A program made the translations under genes and the position numbers. A stretch of 64,000 nucleotides of DNA from Alphaproteobacteria bacterium (GTDB taxonomy: Bacteria; Pseudomonadota; Alphaproteobacteria; Sphingomonadales; Emcibacteraceae). The DNA lies in assembly GCA_002401455.1 (NCBI GenBank), contig NVTE01000008.1, positions 1,414 through 65,413 on the forward strand, written 5' to 3'. The stretch's first letter is position 1. Every line of letters begins with the position of its first letter. Below, in pieces: positions 58,091-64,000 of the stretch. The notes beneath the pieces are model-generated. The model was not told where the DNA came from and ran no database searches. It saw nothing but the letters and a program-made list of their open reading frames with translations.

Positions 58091-58132
58091 TCTAATATTG
58101 CCAGTCTAATATTGGTAGTCTAATATTGATAG
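58091..58132. repeat. Three tandem copies of a 14-bp unit at the rnhA stop
   Basis: TCTAATATTGCCAG, TCTAATATTGGTAG and TCTAATATTGATAG follow each other without gap (58091, 58105, 58119). The copy at 58119-58132 contains the last codons and stop of rnhA; the other two lie beyond it. Only the two variable bases differ. Confidence 0.9.
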
Positions 58133-58557
58133 TCAACCATACCCTGTCGGGCCAGCTCATCGGCCTTTTCATTGCCCGGATCACCGGCGTGACCCTTAAC
58201 CCATTTCCAGGTGACATCATGACGCTCGACTGCCCCCTCGAGGGCCTGCCACAGCTCAGCATTCTTGACCGGTTTACGGTTGGCTGTCCGCCAGCCATTC
58301 TTTTTCCAGTTATGTATCCATTTGGTAATGCCGTCCTTGACATAGACACTATCGGTATACAGCGTGACCTGACATGGGCCTTTCAGAGACTTCAGCCCTT
58401 CGATGGCGGCGGTCAGCTCCATCTGGTTATTGGTGGTTTCCTTCATGCCGCCGGTCAGTTCCTTGTCATGTCCGCCCGATAGAAGCCACGCGCCCCATCC
58501 GCCGGGCCCCGGGTTACCCGAACAGGCGCCGTCGGTGTAGATAGTCACTATTTTCAT
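58120..58557 (-). CDS. rnhA: Ribonuclease HI
   Basis: A 145-aa endonuclease that removes the RNA strand of RNA-DNA hybrids. The catalytic carboxylates are in [16 protein letters not shown] (Asp), [13 protein letters not shown] (Glu), [12 protein letters not shown] (Asp) and [10 protein letters not shown] (Asp). The basic handle region [16 protein letters not shown] is present. Its start overlaps the thrB stop (ATGA type). The stop lies within a tandem repeat. Confidence 0.97.
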   Translation of the reverse strand: MKIVTIYTDGACSGNPGPGGWGAWLLSGGHDKELTGGMKETTNNQMELTAAIEGLKSLKGPCQVTLYTDSVYVKDGITKWIHNWKKNGWRTANRKPVKNAELWQALEGAVERHDVTWKWVKGHAGDPGNEKADELARQGMVDYQY

Positions 58558-59519
58558 AAATCAAGTCCATATTCTGACGGGCTTTTCACAGCCCGATGAA
58601 ATTTCAGTTTTGTAATATATTCCGCCGGGTCCTTGACCTGAACCAACGCCCCTTTCACCTGATTGAGCCAGTCATATAACCGGGACAGCAGAAATCGAAA
58701 CGCCGCCCCCCGGCATAGGATCGACAGCACATCCATTTCTGTTGAGGACAAGGGCCTCTCCTGGGTATAGCCGCGCAACAACCGGCTGGCCTTGGTGATA
58801 TTAAAGGCACCATCCGGCTCAAAACACCAGGCATTCAGGCAGATCGCCACGTCATAGGCCAGGATGTCATTGCAGGCAAAATAATAATCGATCAGCCCCG
58901 ACAGTTCGCCCCCGAGGAAAAAGACATTATCGGGAAACAAGTCCGCATGAATGATACCTTCGGGCAGGCCCTTGGGCCAGTTTTCCTTCAGGAAAGCCAT
59001 CTCATCCTGGAGCAGGTCTTTCAGTCCGGCCCCGGCCTCATCGGCACGGTCCTCACAATGACGGAGCAATTCTTCCCAGCCCGCCACAGACAGGGCATTT
59101 TTCCGGCTTAGGGTAAAATCGGACGCCGCCCAATGCATGCGCGCAATTTCCTGGCCCAACTGGTAACAATGCTCCGGTCCCGGCCTGTTAACCGACAGAC
59201 CGGCCAGAAAGCTGATCAGCGCCGCCGGACGGTCACAGAGGGTTTTCAGGATCACACCTTCCCGGTCCCGCACCGGTGTCGCGCAATTGGTGCCCTTATG
59301 GACAAGGTGATCCATCAGTCCGAGGAAAAAGGGCAAATCATCCGGATTAACCCGCTTTTCATAGAGGGTCAGGATATAAAAGCCCTTGGTGGTTTGCAGA
59401 ATGTAATTGGAATTCTCAACCCCTTCGGCGATGCCTTTGAGGGAAATAACCTCCCCCTCGTCATAGTCTGCCATAAAGTCGGCAATGGCCGAAGAGTTAA
59501 CCTGAGTATAAACAGCCAT
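58554..59519 (-). CDS. thrB: Homoserine kinase (APH/ThrB type II)
   Basis: A 321-aa kinase of the aminoglycoside-phosphotransferase fold, the form of ThrB in alphaproteobacteria, not the GHMP type. Brenner-type motif [14 protein letters not shown] holds the catalytic Asp; [15 protein letters not shown] is the metal site. The N-terminal [18 protein letters not shown] and [11 protein letters not shown] segments are typical. It lies between ispH and rnhA, a conserved triplet in the class. Confidence 0.95.
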   Translation of the reverse strand: MAVYTQVNSSAIADFMADYDEGEVISLKGIAEGVENSNYILQTTKGFYILTLYEKRVNPDDLPFFLGLMDHLVHKGTNCATPVRDREGVILKTLCDRPAALISFLAGLSVNRPGPEHCYQLGQEIARMHWAASDFTLSRKNALSVAGWEELLRHCEDRADEAGAGLKDLLQDEMAFLKENWPKGLPEGIIHADLFPDNVFFLGGELSGLIDYYFACNDILAYDVAICLNAWCFEPDGAFNITKASRLLRGYTQERPLSSTEMDVLSILCRGAAFRFLLSRLYDWLNQVKGALVQVKDPAEYITKLKFHRAVKSPSEYGLDL

Positions 59520-59522
59520 AAA

Positions 59523-60476
59523 TTACGCGTCTTTCAACAAAATGGACGGTAATTTGAACTGGACATTCTCTTCGACCGTCATCACGGTTTCCAGATTGAT
59601 CGTGAAGCGTTCCTTAAACGCTGCAATCACTTCCTCCACCAAAACTTCCGGTGCCGAAGCCCCGGCTGATATGCCAATATTTTCCACGCCCTCGAGCCAA
59701 TCCCAGTCAATATCCCCGGCCCGCTGAATCAACATCGCCATACAGCCCTCCCGGTTGGCAACTTCCACCAGTCGTTTTGAGTTTGAGCTGTTGGGTGCCC
59801 CGATGATCAGAACGGCCTCCGCCTTTTCAGCCAGAACCTTGACGGCGCCCTGACGGTTTGTGGTGGCGTAACAGATATCTTCCTTTTTCGGATCTTTGAT
59901 CGTGGGGAATTTTTCTTTCAACGCGCCAATGATATCAGCGGTATCATCCAGCGACAATGTGGTCTGGGTGATATAGGCGATATTGTCGGTATTCTCCAAT
60001 TCCAGTTTGGCCACATCCTCCGGTGTTTCCACCAGCTTAATCCGGCCGTCACCAACCTGCCCCATGGTGCCAACCACTTCCGCATGCCCTGCATGGCCGA
60101 TCATGATGATCTCGGAGCCGGATTTTTCATGACGTTCCGCCTCCCGGTGCACCTTGCTCACCAGCGGACAGGTGGCATCCAGATACAGCATCTGACGACG
60201 GCGGGCTTCGGCAGGTACGGACTTTGGCACCCCATGAGCGGAGAAGATCACCGGTACATTTTCCGGCACTTCATCCAGCTCATCGACAAAGATGGCCCCG
60301 CGCTTTTTAAGCCCCTCGACGACAAATTTATTATGGACAATTTCATGACGCACATAGACCGGTGCGCCGTATTTCTCCAAAGCCACTTCAACGATCTGAA
60401 TCGCCCGGTCAACCCCGGCGCAAAAGCCCCGGGGGTTTGCAATATAAACATTCATATTTTTAAGACTATTGTCCAT
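59523..60476 (-). CDS. ispH: 4-hydroxy-3-methylbut-2-enyl diphosphate reductase
   Basis: A 317-aa Fe-S enzyme, last step of the MEP pathway. The three cluster Cys are in [23 protein letters not shown] and [14 protein letters not shown]; the substrate loop [14 protein letters not shown] is present. I start at ATG 60476 ([11 protein letters not shown]), overlapping the sppA stop by 11 bases with GGGTGA upstream. Met22 of the open frame (60455) is the main alternative, giving 310 aa. Confidence 0.95.
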   Translation of the reverse strand: MDNSLKNMNVYIANPRGFCAGVDRAIQIVEVALEKYGAPVYVRHEIVHNKFVVEGLKKRGAIFVDELDEVPENVPVIFSAHGVPKSVPAEARRRQMLYLDATCPLVSKVHREAERHEKSGSEIIMIGHAGHAEVVGTMGQVGDGRIKLVETPEDVAKLELENTDNIAYITQTTLSLDDTADIIGALKEKFPTIKDPKKEDICYATTNRQGAVKVLAEKAEAVLIIGAPNSSNSKRLVEVANREGCMAMLIQRAGDIDWDWLEGVENIGISAGASAPEVLVEEVIAAFKERFTINLETVMTVEENVQFKLPSILLKDA

Positions 60477-62343
60477 TTCCAAATTCACCCATACAAGAAA
60501 CACATAATACATAAGCATGGTTCGGGTCGTTCAAATGGCTAAAGATCGACAGGCTTTTCAGAACCTTTGCCGCCAGGATATCCTGAGGGCTGGTTGAGCG
60601 GGCCATCAGTATTTTGCCAAGCCCGGCATTACGCTCCATCAATTCCGACATCAGCTTAACGTCCCAGGGAACAGCATCCTGCCAGAAACTAATTTTATAG
60701 TCTTCCAGTTCGGCCATGGCCGCCACAGACTTCACCGCATCTTCAAAAGTCCCGAGTTTATCCACAAGGCCAATCTCCAGGGCTTGATTACCGGTCCAGA
60801 CCCGACCCTGGGCGATGGCATGAACCTGATCCACGGTCATACCCCGGCCTTCGGCGACAATATTCAGAAAACGGTCATAGCCATTTTCAATGGTTCTTTG
60901 AAAGATAGCCTTGACCTTTTCAGGCAGCGGTTTGCTGAGGCCAGCAACAGATAGCGGGGTGGTCCCGACCCCGTCCGTATTGATCCCAATGGCTGACAGG
61001 GTGCCTTCAAAATTGGGGATGACACCAAAGATACCGATTGATCCGGTTATCGTGGTTGGTGCAGCCCAAATCTCGTCCGCGTTGGCAGAAATCCAGTAGC
61101 CGCCTGAGGCCGCAAGCGACCCCATGGACACCACAACCGGCTTACCTGCTTTTTTCAGCAGCAAAACTTCCTGCCGGATAATTTCAGAAGCATAGGCACT
61201 GCCGCCCGGGCTGTTGACCCGAAGAATAACCGCCTTCACTTTATCATTCAGACGGGCTTCGCGCAGGTGCCGGGACACGGTATCGCCCCCTGCTTCCCCC
61301 GCTGGCTGTGACCCATCCTTGATCGTGCCATTGGCATAGACCACCGCAATCATATTCTTTGGCGGGATAATGCCATTGGCATTTGCCGCGAGGTAGGCAT
61401 GATAACCAATTGATTTATCCTGAAGGTCCGCAATGTCTGTGCCCAGTTTTTCGGCGACAAACTCCCGCCACTGTTCTCGGGTTTTCAGGCCATCCACCAG
61501 ATTATAGCTGACCGCAAGCTCTGCCAGGTCACCGTTCACCCCACCCAGGTCATTAACGACCTGATCAAAACTGGCAAGAAATTTATCTTTCTCAAGGTTA
61601 CGGCCCTGGACGATGCTGGCGGTATATTCTGACCACAGGTCACCCATCAATGCCAGGCTGGCTTCTTTTGCCGCCGGTGACATATCGCCGCGAATGAAAG
61701 GCTCCATGGCGGACTTGTATTTACCAACCCGGAACAATTGAACCTCAACCTTAATTTTATCAAGAAAGTCCTTGAAGTAATTCTGGTAAGAACTGTAGCC
61801 ATACATCAAAACCGCCCCGTAAGGATTGAGGTAAACTTCATCGGCATAGGAGGCAATCAGATAACCCGACTGGCTAAAATTATTGCCATAAGTATAAATT
61901 TTCTTGCCGGCTTCCTTAAAGCGAGACATGGCATCGCCAATATAATGCAGCTTGGATGGTAGGCTGCCAGCTAACCTGTCCACATTGATGATCATCATGG
62001 TGATTCTGTCATCTTCTGCGGCCATATCAATGGCCTTGATCACCTGCCGCAGGATGGTCTGGCGCTTGACCTCGCCCCCGGTCATGGCCTGCAACGGTGA
62101 TTGGTTATAGGTTTTCTGTTCCTGTATCACGCCATCAAGGGACACCACAAGCGCGCCTTGTTCTGGCACGGGGACTTTGTCCCCATTGAATAGGGACATA
62201 CCGAGGAGCACCACCAGGCCAATAAACAACAGGGTACCCACAGCAGATTGGAATTTTCGGAAATAGGTCCAAAATAGGCCAAGTGCTTTCCAGATCGACG
62301 AAAATATCACTTTTATAATGCTCATTGATATAGGCTTTCTCAT
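60466..62343 (-). CDS. sppA: Signal peptide peptidase SppA, 67K type
   Basis: A 625-aa membrane-anchored serine protease that breaks down cleaved signal peptides. One helix (about 38-55, [13 protein letters not shown]) anchors a tandem SppA fold. The catalytic Lys is in [11 protein letters not shown] of the N-terminal half, and the Ser in [12 protein letters not shown] of the C-terminal half. Met7 (62325) has a better ribosome site than the start used here. It is divergent from the gcvT riboswitch. Confidence 0.93.
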   Translation of the reverse strand: MRKPISMSIIKVIFSSIWKALGLFWTYFRKFQSAVGTLLFIGLVVLLGMSLFNGDKVPVPEQGALVVSLDGVIQEQKTYNQSPLQAMTGGEVKRQTILRQVIKAIDMAAEDDRITMMIINVDRLAGSLPSKLHYIGDAMSRFKEAGKKIYTYGNNFSQSGYLIASYADEVYLNPYGAVLMYGYSSYQNYFKDFLDKIKVEVQLFRVGKYKSAMEPFIRGDMSPAAKEASLALMGDLWSEYTASIVQGRNLEKDKFLASFDQVVNDLGGVNGDLAELAVSYNLVDGLKTREQWREFVAEKLGTDIADLQDKSIGYHAYLAANANGIIPPKNMIAVVYANGTIKDGSQPAGEAGGDTVSRHLREARLNDKVKAVILRVNSPGGSAYASEIIRQEVLLLKKAGKPVVVSMGSLAASGGYWISANADEIWAAPTTITGSIGIFGVIPNFEGTLSAIGINTDGVGTTPLSVAGLSKPLPEKVKAIFQRTIENGYDRFLNIVAEGRGMTVDQVHAIAQGRVWTGNQALEIGLVDKLGTFEDAVKSVAAMAELEDYKISFWQDAVPWDVKLMSELMERNAGLGKILMARSTSPQDILAAKVLKSLSIFSHLNDPNHAYVLCVSCMGEFGNGQ

Positions 62344-62470
62344 AATTAATTGAGGGATAGTTTAATAATAAACCGCTCCATTTAGTCCATTTATCGCAGA
62401 TATTTCATCCTTAATCAATTGCTTATGACCCGGCTATTCTTTTCACCCTACTTGGCCGTTGACTCTGTCG

Positions 62471-62498
62471 TTGACTCTGGCCTCATAAAGATTATTAT
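62471..62498 (+). promoter_or_regulatory. Candidate gcv promoter
   Basis: TTGACT (62471-62476) and TATTAT (62493-62498) are 16 bases apart, about 20 bases before the riboswitch. TTGACTCTG is repeated directly (62459 and 62471). Confidence 0.55.
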
Positions 62499-62518
62499 GG
62501 CGGCCATGCTAACAGACC

Positions 62519-62693
62519 TTGCGGGAGAGACTGGTTAGCCCAGCGCCGAAGGAGCAACCGCCCCGGAAACTCTCAGGCAACAGGGACCGCAGGATAATAT
62601 AGCACTCTGGAAAGCGGGTTCTTCTTATGAACTCCACCGACGGGGTAAGTTGTGTCTAACACAATCAAATCTCTCAGGTATCCATGACAGAGG
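62519..62693 (+). promoter_or_regulatory. Tandem glycine riboswitch
   Basis: Two glycine aptamers in series. Aptamer I (62519-62592) has P1 TGCGG/CCGCA, GGGAGAGACTGG, CGCCGAAGGAGCAACCGCCC and AACTCTCAGGCA, all canonical. Aptamer II (62604-62693) has P1 CTCTG/CAGAG, GGAAAGC in place of GGAGAGC, CACCGACGGGGTAAG and AATCTCTCAGGTA. It sits 54 bases before gcvT, where it senses glycine and turns on glycine cleavage. Confidence 0.93.
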
Positions 62694-62746
62694 GGGCACC
62701 AACAGCACGGGTTTGCGTGCTGATTGTGCTTGTTCTGGAGAAATAT

Positions 62747-63880
62747 ATGAGTGCCCCTGATAGTAACCTTCTGAAAACTCCTCTCTTTAATCTGCATGAA
62801 GAACTCGGCGGCAAAATGGTCGGCTTCGCCGGTTATGCCATGCCCGTGCAATACCCGCTTGGGGTCATGGGGGAGCATAATCATACCCGGGCCGCTGCCG
62901 GTCTTTTTGATGTCTCCCATATGGGACAAGTGGTCATTATGGGACCAGATTCCAGTTCGACTCCGGATCGCTGGCTTGAAACATTGGTCCCCGGCAATAT
63001 TGTCGACCTGAAGGTCAACAGTATCCGCTACAGCATGTTCACCAATGACCAGGGCGGCATCATGGATGACCTGATGATCACCAAGCGGGAGAATGACCTG
63101 TTCCTGGTGGTCAATGCCGCCTGTAAAGAACAGGACATTGCCCATATGCGCCGCCATCTGCCAGAGGGCTATAACCTGACCGAGCTCACCGACCGCGCTC
63201 TGGTTGCTCTGCAGGGTCCCAAGGCGGCGGAAGTACTGGCCCGTTTAGCTTCAGGGGCTGATGAAATGGATTTTATGTCCTACGCCGAAGTCACCATCTG
63301 TGGTGCCGCGTGTTATATCAGCCGCTCCGGCTATACCGGCGAAGATGGCCATGAAATATCCATTCCGGCTGATAAAGCCGAGGACGTCTGCCGCGCACTT
63401 CTGGCAGAAGAAGAAGTTGAAGCCATCGGCCTTGGCGCCCGGGACAGCCTGCGTCTTGAAGCCGGATTATGCCTATATGGCCATGACCTGACACCGGAGA
63501 CAACTCCGGTTGAAGCCTCCCTGCTGTGGTCGATCGGCAAACGCCGCCGCGCGGAAGGCGGCTTCCCCGGTGACAAGATCATCCTGGAGCAGATCGCCAA
63601 CAAGAATTATACCCAGAAACGGATCGGCATCCTGCCCACCGGCCGCGCCCCGGCCCGGGAAGGTACCGTCATCCTCAATAAGGACGGCGTGGAGATTGGC
63701 AAGGTCACCAGTGGCGGCTATGGCCCGACTTTTGGTGGCCCGGTCGCCATGGGCTATGTCAGCCCGGAATTTGCCGCCGTGGATACGGAAATATTTCTTT
63801 CCGTTCGCAGCAAACAGCTACCCGCACGGGTCGCAAAGACACCCTTTGTCCCCCAAAGATATTTTAGAAAAACTGTATAA
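62747..63880 (+). CDS. gcvT: Glycine cleavage system T protein (aminomethyltransferase)
   Basis: A 377-aa folate enzyme transferring the methylene group from the H-protein to tetrahydrofolate. I start at ATG 62747 with GGAG 9 bases upstream; the frame extends into the riboswitch. Motifs: AGYAMPVQYPLGVMGEHNHT, FDVSHMGQVVI, ISRSGYTGEDGHEISIP, GARDSLRLEAGLCLYG, and TSGGYGPTFGGPVAMGYV. gcvH follows after 17 bases. Confidence 0.97.
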   Translation: MSAPDSNLLKTPLFNLHEELGGKMVGFAGYAMPVQYPLGVMGEHNHTRAAAGLFDVSHMGQVVIMGPDSSSTPDRWLETLVPGNIVDLKVNSIRYSMFTNDQGGIMDDLMITKRENDLFLVVNAACKEQDIAHMRRHLPEGYNLTELTDRALVALQGPKAAEVLARLASGADEMDFMSYAEVTICGAACYISRSGYTGEDGHEISIPADKAEDVCRALLAEEEVEAIGLGARDSLRLEAGLCLYGHDLTPETTPVEASLLWSIGKRRRAEGGFPGDKIILEQIANKNYTQKRIGILPTGRAPAREGTVILNKDGVEIGKVTSGGYGPTFGGPVAMGYVSPEFAAVDTEIFLSVRSKQLPARVAKTPFVPQRYFRKTV

Positions 63881-63897
63881 AAGATAGGTAGATCATT

Positions 63898-64000
63898 ATG
63901 ACAACATATTATTCAGAAGAACATGAGTGGATTTCCGTGGACGGCGACACCGGCACCGTTGGCATCACTGACTATGCCCAAAATGCCCTCGGCGACATTG
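63898..64000 (+). CDS. gcvH: Glycine cleavage system H protein (3' partial)
   Basis: The window ends 103 bases into the gene. The visible residues, [20 protein letters not shown] followed by [14 protein letters not shown], match the N-terminus of lipoate-carrying H protein. The lipoyl Lys lies beyond the window. It follows gcvT by 17 bases with the ribosome site GATAGGTAG. Confidence 0.93.
   Translation, partial: MTTYYSEEHEWISVDGDTGTVGITDYAQNALGDI

Larger units (their letters stand above)
62344..62746. other. 403-base region between sppA and gcvT
   Basis: It holds the divergent promoters and the glycine riboswitch. The left 120 bases are A+T rich and show nothing else. Confidence 0.6.

Overview
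This window is a chromosomal segment of an alphaproteobacterium, from mid-purQ to the start of gcvH. No plasmid, phage, insertion-sequence or CRISPR material is visible. The assignment rests on gene order and protein type: trpG-trpD-trpC-moaC-moeA-lexA, comEC beside gltX and gltA, a short ProS, a single LolC/E-type permease next to lolD, and purQ-purL followed by a BolA protein and a CGFS glutaredoxin. The order within the class cannot be fixed from sequence alone; a marine lineage near Emcibacterales/Kordiimonadales is only a guess.

Layout. 1-3.5 kb (+): purine synthesis (purQ, purL), then bolA and grxD, ending in a strong terminator. 3.5-7 kb (-): exported trypsin-like protein, DUF350 membrane protein, bacteriohemerythrin, rpsD, TrmJ-type methyltransferase. 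7-10.8 kb is the accessory part: dodecin, an A+T-rich redoxin/LysR pair between two imperfect palindromes, a decayed copy of a GNAT gene, an exported truncated hemoglobin and the intact GNAT gene. 10.8-21.7 kb (-): ppx-rlmE, then guaB-rsmB-guaA-panB-yfgM-bamB-der-GNAT. A tRNA-Gln(CTG) lies at 21.8 kb.

22-28.4 kb (+): SLC1-type carboxylate symporter, trpGDC, moaC, moeA, lexA. comEC (-) diverges from gltX-gltA (+). 34-44.7 kb (-) is the translation and envelope superoperon rpsB-tsf-pyrH-frr-uppS-cdsA-dxr-rseP-bamA-skp-fabZ. It differs from the usual order by lacking lpxD between skp and fabZ and lpxA/lpxI/lpxB after fabZ. 44.9-53.7 kb (-): secreted protein, proS, lolC/E, lolD, DUF1761 protein, dnaE, a small lipoprotein and a Nudix hydrolase. 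54-57.3 kb (-): an exported gamma-glutamyltranspeptidase-like enzyme and an S10 carboxypeptidase. 57.4-62.3 kb (-): sppA-ispH-thrB-rnhA-ankyrin protein. The right end starts the glycine cleavage operon (gcvT, gcvH) behind a tandem glycine riboswitch.

Functionally the window is mostly core: purine/GMP synthesis, tryptophan, molybdopterin, isoprenoid and pantothenate synthesis, translation, envelope biogenesis and replication. A minor theme is oxygen, NO and peroxide handling (bacteriohemerythrin, dodecin, redoxin, truncated hemoglobin, CGFS glutaredoxin/BolA). The points most worth a second look are the absence of the lpx genes from their usual site, a structured RNA candidate near 53.9 kb, the redoxin/LysR module with three inverted repeats, and two gene remnants (GNAT copy and glyoxalase tail).
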